Shown: piece after piece, positions 10,114 through 19,475 of the stretch
How positions within the stretch are numbered: position 1 is the stretch's first letter
Layout of the letters: each line of letters starts with the position of its first letter
Assembly: GCF_002087235.1 (NCBI RefSeq)
Contig: NZ_MUIO01000021.1
Span: forward strand, 62,001-126,000
DNA: 64,000 nt
Direction of reading: 5' to 3'
From: Pseudomonas floridensis
Lineage (GTDB): Bacteria; Pseudomonadota; Gammaproteobacteria; Pseudomonadales; Pseudomonadaceae
Translations under genes and position numbers: made by a program
Notes under the pieces: generated by a model
What the model was told of the DNA's origin: nothing
Seen by the model: only the letters and a program-made list of their open reading frames with translations
Databases searched by the model: none

Positions 10114-11280
10114 ATGGCAGAACAAGAAGACGCTAAGCCCGCAAGCGGGCGCTTCAACACAAATGATGAGACGAAGCGGATCGTATGGACACAGACCGCT
10201 GGTCATTGTGAACTGTGCGGTACGGATCTGACGTTCGACTATCGTGCCGGCAAGCCAATGAGATGGGGCGAAGTGGCGCATATTCTGCCCGCCAGTCCCA
10301 AAGGCCCTCGGGGACGCGCCGATCATGATGCTGAGGCGCACACAAACGATACCGCTAATCTGATGCTCCTGTGCCCAGGTTGTCATGACAAAATCGATCG
10401 TGATGCAGATGGGTATCCTGAAAATGATTTGAGTGGTTTACACCAAGCGTACCTGGAACGCATCCGACTCGCCGCAACGACCCCCGATGGTGGTAGAGCC
10501 ATTCCTCTCATCGTCCAAAGTCAGCATTTTCAGACAATCAACGATATTCCCGTTCGCGATCTGTTGACTGCGATGTCCGCCGAGGGATTAACCGCCTTCG
10601 ATCAAGGCATCAAAATCACTTTTTCTGCGCCCGGACCACGCGGCCGCGACACTACCTATTGGCAGAACGTCAAAGACAGCATCCAGTATGAGCTGGAACA
10701 GCAACTCAAGCGTCGCGGCGGCACCTACGGCGACTCGCCCGCGCTGGCAGTAGTCGGCTTGGCCGACATTCCGGCTTTGATGATGCTGGGCCAGAGTATC
10801 GGCGACCGTTCCAAGCGCTTGATCTTCTCCTTTCACCGCGAACATCGTTTGCGCTGGCCCGATCAGTCCGCTGAGCCGCCCGCTTTTTTGTTTACACCTC
10901 CCCCCGAAGGCGACGGGCCACTGGCGCTAGTGCTTTCTATTTCTGCGCAAGTCCCAGTTCGCGACGTGACTGACGCTCTGCCCGGTGCACGTATTGCAGA
11001 GCTGGCGATCCCAGAACCAAGCTATGCGATGGTACAGAACCGTCGAGTGATTCATGCCTTTCGCGACGCACTGCAAATACGGCTGAGCCAGCTTGAAGCT
11101 CTGACTCCTGACCCTATCCACGTCTTCGCCGCTATTCCTGCGGCATTGGCCATCGAGTTTGGCGCGTTGCTCACAACGCAGCATCAACATACGTACCTGA
11201 TCTTCGATCGGGACAAAGAAAACCATGATCGGTTTACGCAAACACTGCAATTGGGCTCGGTGGCCCAGGAGGCTAGGTAA
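10114..11280 (+). CDS. cap5: CBASS effector Cap5: HNH endonuclease fused to SAVED domain
   Basis: A 388-residue two-domain protein. Residues ~20-100 form an HNH nuclease with zinc knuckles C32/C35 and C87/C90, catalytic H56 in EVAHILP, N82, and H91 just after the second knuckle. The C-terminal ~230 residues (from about DGGRAIPLIVQ) match the SAVED domain, the cyclic-nucleotide sensor of CBASS and related systems. Known Cap5 proteins bind a cyclic dinucleotide through SAVED, assemble and degrade double-stranded DNA. It is the first gene of a four-gene operon. ATG 10114 is chosen; GTG 10108 is an alternative. Its stop abuts the nucleotidyltransferase start directly. Confidence 0.93.
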   Translation: MAEQEDAKPASGRFNTNDETKRIVWTQTAGHCELCGTDLTFDYRAGKPMRWGEVAHILPASPKGPRGRADHDAEAHTNDTANLMLLCPGCHDKIDRDADGYPENDLSGLHQAYLERIRLAATTPDGGRAIPLIVQSQHFQTINDIPVRDLLTAMSAEGLTAFDQGIKITFSAPGPRGRDTTYWQNVKDSIQYELEQQLKRRGGTYGDSPALAVVGLADIPALMMLGQSIGDRSKRLIFSFHREHRLRWPDQSAEPPAFLFTPPPEGDGPLALVLSISAQVPVRDVTDALPGARIAELAIPEPSYAMVQNRRVIHAFRDALQIRLSQLEALTPDPIHVFAAIPAALAIEFGALLTTQHQHTYLIFDRDKENHDRFTQTLQLGSVAQEAR

Positions 11281-12531
11281 ATGCTATTGAGCAACGAACA
11301 GACCAAGCGCAGCAGTTGGGAATATTTTCTGCTTCGCGCCGCGCGGGAGATCTCGCTGTCGGAAGCGCAGTACGAAAAAATCAATGACCGCTACTCCCAA
11401 CTGGAAAAAATCCTCTCGGCTTCCGACAACCCGCTGCTCGCAGAGGCCCACATCTTTGTTCAAGGCTCGATGCGGCTGAAAACGACCATCAAGCCAATCC
11501 CCGGCGCGCCTGCGGATCTGGACACCATTGATGCGGACGCGATTATCTGGCTCCCTCACGCTCAAGGCGCTAGTGCGAAGGAAGTTTTAGAAGCGATTGA
11601 GCAGCGTTTTAGGGAAGGCTCCCGCGTTCAGGAAGAAGTTAAACAGTTACGTCGTGGCATCCGCATCGTTTATGCCGACGAAAATCCAGGCTTCCACATC
11701 GACGTCACGCCTGCCCGCGCAATCAACGGAAATGGCGAAGCAAACGGCGAGGGAAAGCTGGAGGTTCCGGATCGGGTCACAGGGTGGAAAGCAAGCAGCC
11801 CTATCCCGTACTCGAATTGGTTACAGGTTGCCTCCGCCCAGGAAATCTCTCTGGAAAGCTTGGTAGTCGCCAAAAGCCAGCGAATGCTCGATGCCGCGAC
11901 ACAAGATCCTTTGCCGCATTATCAGGATTACATCGATCAAGATCCCCTGCGTGCAACCATTAAGCTGCTCAAGCGGCATCGCGATGAGTGGGCCATCAAC
12001 ACAAGGAGCGCTGATACACGCCCCATATCTGCGGTCATCACCACCCTGGCCACTCACGCATATCTGGATGTCGTGAAGGAATCGCAGTCGAAGCCTTTGG
12101 CTCCGCTTGATGCAATTTTGGAAATCGTCCGCAGAATGCCGCAGCACATCGCGCATAGAGGAAACGATTGCTTTGTCTGCAACCCTGCCGATAACGGCGA
12201 AAACTTTGCAGAAAAGTGGAATCGACCAGGCGAAGGGCAAGGCTATCGCCAAGCATTTGCCAAGTGGCATGCGGACGCCAGTGCATCCGTATCACTGGGT
12301 TTGGAAAGTTTTGAATCCAATGATTCCTTTGCCGAGGCAGTGAAAAAGAATTTCGGTATTGCACCGGCACTCATTACGGCAGTGAACAATGAGATCCCTG
12401 CGAATTGGACCATGCCCGGCCGACCGGATGGCACTACTCGAAACTCTGCTTCGATGGGTTCGCTCTTCGGAGGGGCCAGCGGTGGCGCAACCTCTCAGTC
12501 GAGCGTAAAGCCAGTTGGACGCCTTGGTTGA
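11281..12531 (+). CDS. CBASS CD-NTase (cGAS/DncV-like nucleotidyltransferase)
   Basis: A 416-residue SMODS-type nucleotidyltransferase that should make the cyclic nucleotide signal after phage infection. The active-site pattern is complete: G62-S63 in FVQGSMRLKT, the acidic pair D84/D86 in TIDADAIIWL and third acid D141 in FHIDVTPAR. The later helical domain has RATIKLLKRHRD, typical of the family. Placement between Cap5 and Cap2 suggests clade G or a neighbouring clade making a cyclic dinucleotide, but the product cannot be read from the sequence. The C-terminal tail is Gly/Ala/Ser-rich and ends RLG; a small C-terminal residue is expected because Cap2 conjugates CD-NTases through their C-terminus. 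The 3' end overlaps cap2. Confidence 0.92.
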   Translation: MLLSNEQTKRSSWEYFLLRAAREISLSEAQYEKINDRYSQLEKILSASDNPLLAEAHIFVQGSMRLKTTIKPIPGAPADLDTIDADAIIWLPHAQGASAKEVLEAIEQRFREGSRVQEEVKQLRRGIRIVYADENPGFHIDVTPARAINGNGEANGEGKLEVPDRVTGWKASSPIPYSNWLQVASAQEISLESLVVAKSQRMLDAATQDPLPHYQDYIDQDPLRATIKLLKRHRDEWAINTRSADTRPISAVITTLATHAYLDVVKESQSKPLAPLDAILEIVRRMPQHIAHRGNDCFVCNPADNGENFAEKWNRPGEGQGYRQAFAKWHADASASVSLGLESFESNDSFAEAVKKNFGIAPALITAVNNEIPANWTMPGRPDGTTRNSASMGSLFGGASGGATSQSSVKPVGRLG

Positions 12532-14299
12532 TCCTATTACGACGCCATTGCAGCGCGGAATCGCCGCACTGCGAAATACCCTAGGTCAGGACGCTGCCGA
12601 TGCATTGCTCCAGCCCGCACCCATGCGGGCTGACGAAGCGGCGTCCTTTTACTTTCCCTTGCCCATCGATTACACGGGGCAGGAGCGGCGACTGCGTATT
12701 GGTTTCCCCTCCAATTTTCCCCGTGGGCTCTTGCGGCTGAACGTCGAACCCTCTCCATGGCTGGTTTGGCCGCATGCCACCAGGTCGGGGCTTTGCCTTC
12801 ATGGCTTTCAGGAACGCCCCATCATGGGCTCCCCGGAGGTTGTGGTAGAGGACAGCCTTGCTCGCTTGGCACAGATCGTTTCGTTGTCCAAGATGGGATC
12901 AAGCCAGGCAACGCGCGATATCGAATTTCAGAACGAGATCACTACCTACTGGTCTTTTCAGCACGGTCAGTCATTCCAGAACCTTTTACTGTTGGATCGA
13001 CCTCAGGCTGCCTCGCAGTTGTTTGCACTCAGCGATCCGCGCCGGGCTGTGCCATCCGGTCAGGAAACGGTTTGGTTAGCATCGAACGTAGCTGCACTCA
13101 AAGGGCATTACCGACGGGTTGTCGGGCGTTCCGCTGTTATTCGCGCGGCCGAAACTCCCGGTTTTTACGTCAAGCTTCAGACTTATCCGGATATCCGCAC
13201 CCCGGATCCAGAAGATTTATTGCCGTGGCTAACGCCCCACCTTAAACCCGACGATGCCGAGCAATTGCTGGCATGGTTTGAGCAGAATGGAACGTTGGCG
13301 AGTCGATGGATTGTTCTGGAGCTTCCAGGAGGGGCAGATGCTCCAACATATTGTCTGAATGTGCGCTCGCTCGGCGTACAGCAGGAGCGGGGGGCAAAGT
13401 TTGGCCTGCGTACAGCGCGGCGCCGGCCAGCTATCGCAAATGCACATCCACCGGCGCTCGTCCGGGCAACTACCCTGGACGTGCTTGATCGAGCGTCCAT
13501 TCTGTCCCGCGATATAAGCGGCACAGCACAGCGCCTGGAAAATGCTCGGGTAGTTTGCGTTGGTGTTGGCTCGCTAGGCAGTGCGGTCGCAATACAGTTG
13601 GCACGATCCGGTGTCGGCCACCTTACTCTCATCGATCCTGACACCTTGGTGTCAGCCAATCTGGGGAGGCACGTTCTGGGAGCGGATATTCTAGGGAGAC
13701 TGAAAGCGTCAGCGTTAAGGGACAAGATTCTGTTAGATCTTCCGACGACAGAATGCACCGCATATTCGACTTTTGCCGAAGTGGTAATGAGCAGCAAACC
13801 AGAAGTGTTCGATAACGCAGATCTGGTGGTGATCACGACAGCAGACTGGCAGTCGGAAGTCACTGTATGGCGAGTCAAATCCAGCGGTGCTCCTTGGGGG
13901 CTTGTACAAGCCTGGAGCGAACCGCATACCCAGGTAGGTCATGCGCTATTTGCACCAGCCGGCACCTTTGATGGCCGTCATCTATTCACGGACGTCGGCG
14001 ATTTCGTGCATAGATTTACAGAGTGGCCGGGAGGAGGTGTTGTTCCGCTGCCCGCCTGTGGGGAGAGCTTCATCCCAGGCGGCTCACTGGGGATGACCAA
14101 TATCGCCTCTATGGTGTCGCACACGGCCCTACGCGCATTAACTGGCAACATCGCCACTGCATCTTGGATCAGCAGCATTTACAGACCTGAAGATGTGCTG
14201 AGCCTGGGAGGCCAATACCAAGGGCCCAAACTGCCAGAGGGGGCGCAGCAAATCCTACTCGAGCGTGGATGGCCGGAAGATAAGGACGAAACGGTATGA
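12515..14299 (+). CDS. cap2: CBASS Cap2: fused E2-E1 ubiquitin-transfer-like enzyme
   Basis: A 594-residue protein that primes the CD-NTase by attaching its C-terminus to a target, by a ubiquitin-like reaction. The N-terminal E2-like domain has a candidate cysteine C94 in RSGLCLHGFQ. From about residue 346 comes the E1 adenylation domain with VCVGVGSLGSAVAIQLARSG, the ThiF/MoeB-type ATP site, followed by LIDPDTLVSANLGRHVLG. The E1 catalytic cysteine is likely C515 in PLPACGESF. The proposed start is TTG 12515, inside the end of the upstream gene; TTG 12524 is also possible. The stop overlaps the start of cap3, so the whole operon is translationally coupled. Confidence 0.92.
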   Translation: MDALVDPITTPLQRGIAALRNTLGQDAADALLQPAPMRADEAASFYFPLPIDYTGQERRLRIGFPSNFPRGLLRLNVEPSPWLVWPHATRSGLCLHGFQERPIMGSPEVVVEDSLARLAQIVSLSKMGSSQATRDIEFQNEITTYWSFQHGQSFQNLLLLDRPQAASQLFALSDPRRAVPSGQETVWLASNVAALKGHYRRVVGRSAVIRAAETPGFYVKLQTYPDIRTPDPEDLLPWLTPHLKPDDAEQLLAWFEQNGTLASRWIVLELPGGADAPTYCLNVRSLGVQQERGAKFGLRTARRRPAIANAHPPALVRATTLDVLDRASILSRDISGTAQRLENARVVCVGVGSLGSAVAIQLARSGVGHLTLIDPDTLVSANLGRHVLGADILGRLKASALRDKILLDLPTTECTAYSTFAEVVMSSKPEVFDNADLVVITTADWQSEVTVWRVKSSGAPWGLVQAWSEPHTQVGHALFAPAGTFDGRHLFTDVGDFVHRFTEWPGGGVVPLPACGESFIPGGSLGMTNIASMVSHTALRALTGNIATASWISSIYRPEDVLSLGGQYQGPKLPEGAQQILLERGWPEDKDETV

Positions 14300-14778
14300 C
14301 GGATATCGCATGGCGCTGGCGATGGCCGGAGGTGAATTCCGAGCTATTGGTGTCCCAAGCTGTCGCGGACATCTTGGTTAGTCATCGGCAGGGCCTTTTT
14401 GGCGTGGAGCGAGGGGGACAGTTATTCGTCAACCCGGTTGATCCGAAAGGGTTGCTGCTGGCCTTGGCCACGGTGCCCCATCGCGCCGATCGATCAGGCT
14501 GGTCTTGGCTAGAGTTGGATGCGGAGCGGTGCCGCCAGGAGATCCAGGCTGCCAACGAACAAGGGTTACGTCTGGTAGGGTATTGGCATACGCATCCCCA
14601 ATCCGTTCCGGTGATCTCTCCGGCAGACATCGGCAGCTTCTCCAAATTTGCTGCACGTTACACGCAGGATCTGCCGCGCCCGATAGCCGTTATTGTCGGC
14701 AAGTCCGAAAAACCCGAAGGTATCAAGGCGTGGTCGTTCAGGGACGGCAGATATGTTGAGGCCACCTGGGTCAGATGA
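14296..14778 (+). CDS. cap3: CBASS Cap3: JAB/MPN+ isopeptidase
   Basis: A 160-residue JAMM metalloprotease. The zinc motif is complete: H98 and H100 in YWHTHPQS, S108 and D111 in VISPADIG, with an upstream Glu in FGVERGG as likely general base. Cap3 removes the Cap2-made conjugates and so limits CBASS activation. Together with Cap2 this defines a type II (II-A) CBASS operon. It starts four bases before the cap2 stop and is the last gene of the operon; the next gene faces it from the other strand. Confidence 0.92.
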   Translation: MTDIAWRWRWPEVNSELLVSQAVADILVSHRQGLFGVERGGQLFVNPVDPKGLLLALATVPHRADRSGWSWLELDAERCRQEIQAANEQGLRLVGYWHTHPQSVPVISPADIGSFSKFAARYTQDLPRPIAVIVGKSEKPEGIKAWSFRDGRYVEATWVR

Positions 14779-14807
14779 GCTTTAAGTCCGTGAGGGTGGA
14801 AGGCAGG

Positions 14808-15356
14808 TCAGCGTTTACCTTTACCCGCTAGCATCAGAGCGAAGAGCTCTGCCTGAAAGCGGGCATCATCCAATGCGTTATGGTTCGGCTCGCTGAGTGG
14901 CTTCAGCGCAGCGGTCATTTTGGATGATTTTGTTTCCTGCCAGCTGCAACCTACAGCGCCCATAAAGAAGGCCTTCATGTCGATAGCGGTAAAACCAAAG
15001 GGGTTGGTTTCCAAGTATTTATGAAAGTAGTAGTTGACGAATGACCAGTCAAACGGTGCATTTAGTCCTACGAAAATGACCTTTTGCCCCGTTTTGCAGG
15101 ACGACTTCAGCCACTTATCAAATGTCAGCATCGCCTGTTGCGGAGCGAGGCCATCGCGCTCCAGCTTCTCCAAACTCAGCCCCGATACTGCCAGCGCTTC
15201 GGGGTCGTGTTTCGGACTGTCAGGTCGTAGTTCAAGATAAATGGACGTTTCAGGTTGGGCTACAAGGCAAGCTCCAATGGAAAGCAGACTGTATTCGCCT
15301 GGTATAGGTCCAGAAGTCTCGACGTCGACCGAAACATAAAGCTCATCAGGGTTCAT
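14808..15356 (-). CDS. DEDDh 3'-5' exonuclease (DnaQ-like), convergent with CBASS
   Basis: A 182-residue single-domain exonuclease of the DnaQ/RNase T superfamily. The Exo I motif is VSVDVETSG near the N-terminus, Exo II is in GLNAPFDWSFVNYYF, and Exo III is HNALDDARFQAELF with the conserved His and Asp. It should remove nucleotides from 3' ends of single-stranded DNA or RNA. It ends 29 bases from the cap3 stop on the opposite strand. Small DnaQ-like exonucleases occur near phage-defence genes, but here a role in CBASS is only suggested by position; it could be an independent cargo gene. Confidence 0.85.
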   Translation of the reverse strand: MNPDELYVSVDVETSGPIPGEYSLLSIGACLVAQPETSIYLELRPDSPKHDPEALAVSGLSLEKLERDGLAPQQAMLTFDKWLKSSCKTGQKVIFVGLNAPFDWSFVNYYFHKYLETNPFGFTAIDMKAFFMGAVGCSWQETKSSKMTAALKPLSEPNHNALDDARFQAELFALMLAGKGKR

Positions 15357-15571
15357 GTCATATCCTTTCGTGTAGTTGCTAGATCACGCTCAAGCTCTTA
15401 ACCATGTGACGGTGGTAAGGCGGCGAAGCCATTGACCCATTTTGCTTTTATCCGGCGTTCGAGCAGCGGCAGTGCATGCCTCCTGGGGAATTGCACGTTC
15501 CTTTGGTCAGCTTTGCGCCCGAGCATAATGATGTGTGTCATTCTCTAATGGCGGATGAGGGCCGGACGATC

Positions 15572-16204
15572 ATGAGCGAGCGTTGGATAGTCAAGTGCCA
15601 GAATACTGAGGACGGTACTGGCGACATCATCATTGATCTGCCTCAAGAGTTGCTTGACCAAATGGGGTTAGGTGTTGGGGACGACCTGGAACTAACGGTA
15701 GCGAATGACACATTAGTGCTGACGCCCGTGCACAGCGCAACATCCGTGCGGCCCATGTTTGCTGGCGTCCTGCGTCATGATGTCTATCATGCTTACCGCA
15801 TGCGTCTGGAGGCGCTTCTTCATATCTCTGTCAATGCTTCGGATCTGGACATTCACGACATGATAGTAGCTGGCTTCTCGGTCAGCCTGATCAAAATGCT
15901 TTGTGATGATGGAACCCTAAGCGACGAAGAGCGCGACAGAATCATTCAACCCAAAACGCTGAAAACAAAACTGTCAGCCAACCAGCGCTTAACGCTGCAT
16001 GAGAGCGATCGCCTGTTCCGGTTCGCACACATTACCGCCATGGCTGAGGTGATCTTCGGTGACAAAGGGAAGGCCAAACAATGGCTTTCCAAACCCAAAG
16101 CCCGTTTTTTGGGAGAAAGCCCATTGGCGATGGTCACTACAACCTTTGGCACACATTTAGTCGAAGAAATGCTGACTCAAGTGTCGGAGGGCATGTCATT
16201 TTAA
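15572..16204 (+). CDS. AbrB-like / DUF2384 fusion, antitoxin-like protein
   Basis: A 210-residue protein with two recognisable parts. Residues 3-50 are an AbrB/SpoVT-type DNA-binding domain (DIIIDLPQELLDQMGLGVGD then LELTVANDTLVLTPV). The last ~70 residues (from LSANQRLTLHESDRLFRFA to the end) fit the DUF2384/MbcA-ParS-Xre toxin-binding domain with AMAEVIFGDKGKAKQWL and LGESPLAMV. Such proteins are normally antitoxins of RES-domain toxins. No RES gene follows: only 122 bases separate its stop from the end of arsH. ATG 15572 follows a GAGG site; longer in-frame starts (15476, 15548) are possible. I infer an orphan antitoxin or stand-alone regulator. Confidence 0.8.
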   Translation: MSERWIVKCQNTEDGTGDIIIDLPQELLDQMGLGVGDDLELTVANDTLVLTPVHSATSVRPMFAGVLRHDVYHAYRMRLEALLHISVNASDLDIHDMIVAGFSVSLIKMLCDDGTLSDEERDRIIQPKTLKTKLSANQRLTLHESDRLFRFAHITAMAEVIFGDKGKAKQWLSKPKARFLGESPLAMVTTTFGTHLVEEMLTQVSEGMSF

Positions 16205-16326
16205 TCCAGCCGCAGCCGAGTAGAATCAACCCAAGCGAGTACGCGATCGCAGTTGGCATTATTAAGGCGGCGCGCCCCGTTAACTCGGGTGCCCACGGAA
16301 TTGCTGAATATTTTTCTAACCTATCT

Positions 16327-17040
16327 TCAGATGGAACGCTGATTCACCCGTTTCGACAGCTCTTCAGCCGACTCTTTGCGTTCCGAGTAACGGTCTACCA
16401 GGTAATCCTGACGGTCACGCAGTAGCAGGGTGAACTTCATCAGTTCCTCCATCACGTCGACCAGGCGATCGTAGTAGGACGAAGGCTTCATACGCCCACC
16501 CTCGTCGAATTCGGTAAACGCCTTGGGCACTGAGGACTGATTAGGGATTGTCACCATCCGCATCCAGCGACCCAGTACCCGTAACTGATTCACAACGTTG
16601 AAAGACTGAGAACCGCCGCAAACCTGCATGACTGCCAATGTTTTACCTTGGGTCGGACGTACCGCGCCCATCGCCAATGGCACCCAGTCGATCTGAGCTT
16701 TAAAGACGGCGCTCATCGATCCATGACGCTCCGGAGAACACCACACTTGTCCTTCCGACCACTGCATTAGCTCGCGGAGTTCCGCGACTTTGGGGTGGGT
16801 ATCCGGAGCATCATCAGGTAGTGGTAATCCTGACGGGTTGAAGATTCGTGTTTCCGCACCGAAATGCTCCAACAACCGCGCGGCTTCTTGGGTTACCAAT
16901 CGGCTGAACGAACGCTCGCGGGTTGACCCGTAAATCAGAAGGATGCGCGGTTTATGCGTGGACGGCTCACGAGGAGTGAGTCGTTCCATGCTTGGGACGT
17001 CGATGAGATCTGCTTCGATGTTTGGAAAATGGTCTTTCAT
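16327..17040 (-). CDS. arsH: ArsH organoarsenical oxidase (NADPH-dependent FMN reductase)
   Basis: A 237-residue flavoprotein. The FMN-binding segment is [41 protein letters not shown] and the [12 protein letters not shown] segment are characteristic of ArsH. In pseudomonads ArsH oxidises trivalent methyl- and aromatic arsenicals to less toxic pentavalent forms. It is the last gene of the arsR-arsB-arsC-arsH operon, 29 bases after arsC. Its presence fits a host that meets organoarsenicals, which the neighbouring biosynthetic cluster may make. Confidence 0.94.
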   Translation of the reverse strand: MKDHFPNIEADLIDVPSMERLTPREPSTHKPRILLIYGSTRERSFSRLVTQEAARLLEHFGAETRIFNPSGLPLPDDAPDTHPKVAELRELMQWSEGQVWCSPERHGSMSAVFKAQIDWVPLAMGAVRPTQGKTLAVMQVCGGSQSFNVVNQLRVLGRWMRMVTIPNQSSVPKAFTEFDEGGRMKPSSYYDRLVDVMEELMKFTLLLRDRQDYLVDRYSERKESAEELSKRVNQRSI

Positions 17041-17069
17041 AGTGACTCCTGGCCCCTGCGACGCTGGGC

Positions 17070-17540
17070 TTACAACGTGCCGATGCGGGTTAGCTCATTT
17101 TTAAGGTCTGCCTCGCTCAACGTAGCGATAGGCAACGAAATGAAGGCGTTGACCCGCTCCTGGATTTTGCTCAGGGTTTGCTGGAATGCCGCCTCGATTT
17201 GCGCTTCAGATCCCGAAGCTTCGGAAGGATCTGCCAGCCCCCAATGAGCCTTGAGCGCCGGGCCGAAGAAGATCGGGCAGGCTTCGCCGGCAGCCCGATC
17301 GCAGACTGTAATCACAATGTCTGGTGGCGACCCTTCAAAGGCATCGGATGCTTTACTGCTAAGGTCGTCAGTAGGGATACCTGCTGCTTTGAGCGTTTGA
17401 ATCGCTCGCGTGTTTACGCGGCCACTTGGGAAGCTTCCGGAACTGACGGCTTCCATTCCTTCAGGAGCAAGGTGATTGAACACCGCCTCGGACAAGATGC
17501 TCCGGCAACTGTTGTGGGTGCACATGAATAGGACTTTCAT
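17070..17540 (-). CDS. arsC: Arsenate reductase ArsC (low-molecular-weight phosphatase type)
   Basis: A 156-residue cytosolic enzyme reducing As(V) to As(III) for export by ArsB. The N-terminal [12 protein letters not shown] holds the CX5R phosphatase loop (C7 to R13), and [16 protein letters not shown] carries the later redox cysteines. This is the LMW-PTP-fold ArsC, not the glutaredoxin-dependent ArsC of E. coli R773. It lies 15 bases after arsB in the same operon. The ~25 residues after the core are a helical tail of usual length for Pseudomonas homologues. Confidence 0.93.
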   Translation of the reverse strand: MKVLFMCTHNSCRSILSEAVFNHLAPEGMEAVSSGSFPSGRVNTRAIQTLKAAGIPTDDLSSKASDAFEGSPPDIVITVCDRAAGEACPIFFGPALKAHWGLADPSEASGSEAQIEAAFQQTLSKIQERVNAFISLPIATLSEADLKNELTRIGTL

Positions 17541-17555
17541 CGTGATCTCCTGTAA

Positions 17556-18839
17556 TCAAAAGCTGAGGCGCAAAGCCAAGGCGCTCAGAGTGGCAATGAG
17601 GATTGGAAGCGTGAGCACCACACCGGTCTTGAAGTAGTAACCCCAACTGATGGTGATGTCTTTTTTAGCCAGCACGTGCAGCCAGAGCAGTGTGGCTAGG
17701 CTGCCGATAGGTGTGATTTTAGGACCAAGATCGCAGCCAATGATGTTCGCGTAGACCATGGCTTGATGAACTACACCAGTAGCTTCCGTTGCATGGATCG
17801 AGAGCGCGCCGATGAGCACTGTTGGCATGTTGTTCATGATCGAAGAAAGCACGGCGGTCAGGAGTCCTGTACCCAGCGATGCCCCCCAAATGCCATATCC
17901 AGCGAATACGTTGAGCAATTGAGCAATGTGGTCAGTCAGCCCGGCGTTTTTCAAGCCATACACCACCAGGTACATGCCCAGCGAGAAGATCACGACTTGC
18001 CACGGCGCGCCCTTGAGCACCTTGTTGGTGTTGATGGCGTGACCTTTGGCGGCGATGACGTAGAGCACCAATGCGCAGGCGGCGGCAATGGCACTGATGG
18101 GTATACCCAGTGGCTCGACAACGAAAAAGCCGACCAGCAACGCGAGCAACACCCACCATCCAGCCACGAACGTTGCGCGATCTCGAATCGCATCCTCAGG
18201 GGAATGGAGCTGTGCTAGGTCATAAGTCTTGGGTAAGTCTTTTCGGAAAAACCACAGGAGCATTCCCAGCGTTGCAGCGATGCTGACCAGGTTGACCGGC
18301 ACCATGATTGCGGCGTACTCGCTGAAGCCAATGTTGAAGTAATCGGCCGAGACGATATTCACCAGGTTGGAGACCACCAGCGGCAGACTCGCGGTGTCCG
18401 CAATGAATCCTGCGGCCATCACAAACGCCAGAGTCGCTGCGGGTGAAAAGCGCAGGGCCAGTAACATGGCGATCACGATAGGAGTAAGGATCAGCGCCGC
18501 ACCGTCATTGGCGAACAGTGCTGACACAGCTGCTCCCAACAAGATGATGAAGGCAAATAACTTGCGGCTGCTGCCACCTCCCCAGCGAGCGACATGCAAG
18601 GCCGCCCACTCGAAGAAACCAGCCTCGTCGAGCAGCAGACTGATGATGATCACGGCGATGAACGTCGCCGTGGCGTTCCACACGATATTCCATACCTCGG
18701 GGATATCGCCGAGGCTGACCACGCCGCTCAACAATGCAAGCGCGGCACCCAATGAGGCACTCCAGCCAACACCCAGCCCTTTGGGCTGCCAGATAACCAG
18801 AACGATGGTGACAATGAAAATGAGTAAAGCGATTAGCAT
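17556..18839 (-). CDS. arsB: Arsenite efflux permease ArsB
   Basis: A 427-residue integral membrane protein with about twelve segments that exports As(III) and Sb(III) in exchange for protons. ArsB-type features include [44 protein letters not shown] in the first half, and [16 protein letters not shown] plus [19 protein letters not shown] in the second half. The start MLIALLIF gives the usual ArsB length; a GTG 36 bases upstream exists but adds a polar leader overlapping the arsR stop. Co-transcribed with arsR upstream and arsC downstream. Confidence 0.94.
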   Translation of the reverse strand: MLIALLIFIVTIVLVIWQPKGLGVGWSASLGAALALLSGVVSLGDIPEVWNIVWNATATFIAVIIISLLLDEAGFFEWAALHVARWGGGSSRKLFAFIILLGAAVSALFANDGAALILTPIVIAMLLALRFSPAATLAFVMAAGFIADTASLPLVVSNLVNIVSADYFNIGFSEYAAIMVPVNLVSIAATLGMLLWFFRKDLPKTYDLAQLHSPEDAIRDRATFVAGWWVLLALLVGFFVVEPLGIPISAIAAACALVLYVIAAKGHAINTNKVLKGAPWQVVIFSLGMYLVVYGLKNAGLTDHIAQLLNVFAGYGIWGASLGTGLLTAVLSSIMNNMPTVLIGALSIHATEATGVVHQAMVYANIIGCDLGPKITPIGSLATLLWLHVLAKKDITISWGYYFKTGVVLTLPILIATLSALALRLSF

Positions 18840-18865
18840 GCTAGCGACTCGTTTCGAAGGTTGGA

Positions 18866-19222
18866 TCAGTCGCACACGGCCTGATTGACTGGACGATCAT
18901 TCATTTCATAGAGCCGCTTGGTTTCTGTGTCCAGCCACTGCTGGTTGGCATCGACGACACCTTTAAGCACTTCGGTGACCCAGGTCGGCAGTTCGGGATG
19001 GAGTCGGTAGTAAACCCATTGGCCTTGGCGCCGATCCGCCAGTAACCCGGAGGATCTCAGCAGCGCGAGGTGGCGAGATATTTTTGGTTGGCTCTGCTCA
19101 AGAGCGGCGGTCAGTTCGCATACACAGAGTTCGCCCTCGCGGACGATGAGTAGCGTTATTTTGGTTCGGGTGTCATCTGCCAGGCTTTTGAACAAAACGG
19201 TAGGAGTGATTGGCTCGTTCAT
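18866..19222 (-). CDS. arsR: Arsenite-responsive repressor ArsR
   Basis: A 118-residue winged-helix repressor of the ArsR/SmtB family. The metal site is the classical ELCVCEL with C33 and C35, at nearly the same place as in the R773 ArsR. The DNA-reading helix follows as [19 protein letters not shown]. It should release the operator when As(III) or Sb(III) binds. First gene of the minus-strand ars operon; a palindrome at 19330-19349 is the likely operator. Confidence 0.95.
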   Translation of the reverse strand: MNEPITPTVLFKSLADDTRTKITLLIVREGELCVCELTAALEQSQPKISRHLALLRSSGLLADRRQGQWVYYRLHPELPTWVTEVLKGVVDANQQWLDTETKRLYEMNDRPVNQAVCD

Positions 19223-19329
19223 GAGGCATCCAGGTGTTTGGTTTCACCAATACAAATAATTTGATGCGTTCGTGGATATGAAGTGTGTGCTTCTTCCGCG
19301 TGCGGAAAATTGAATATACGACAATTCGA

Positions 19330-19349
19330 ATATGCGGTAAACCGAATAT
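19330..19349. promoter_or_regulatory. Candidate ArsR operator upstream of arsR
   Basis: ATATGCGGT-AA-ACCGAATAT is a 20-base palindrome with one mismatch, 108 bases before the arsR start, inside an A+T-rich stretch with further GAATAT copies (19312-19350). Position and form suit autoregulation by ArsR. Confidence 0.5.
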
Positions 19350-19475
19350 ATATGGAAGATCCCGCGTAATCCTTTCCAAGGTCAGGTGCGAGCTGTTGAT
19401 TGGTGCGTTGGCTCTGAAACGTCTTCAGCGAAGAGTCGGTGAAAAATTGAGGGAGAGGAGCTACAGCCTATCAAT

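Noticed and set aside
9791..10231. A 146-residue open frame across the copper-CBASS gap and the start of cap5
   Set aside because: It runs through the inverted repeat, has Cys/His/Ser-rich non-protein-like composition and overlaps the real cap5 frame.
16195..16425. A frame after the AbrB-DUF2384 gene that could be a RES toxin
   Set aside because: No RES signature (no Arg-Glu-Ser core or usual N-terminal WR pattern), and it runs antisense into arsH.
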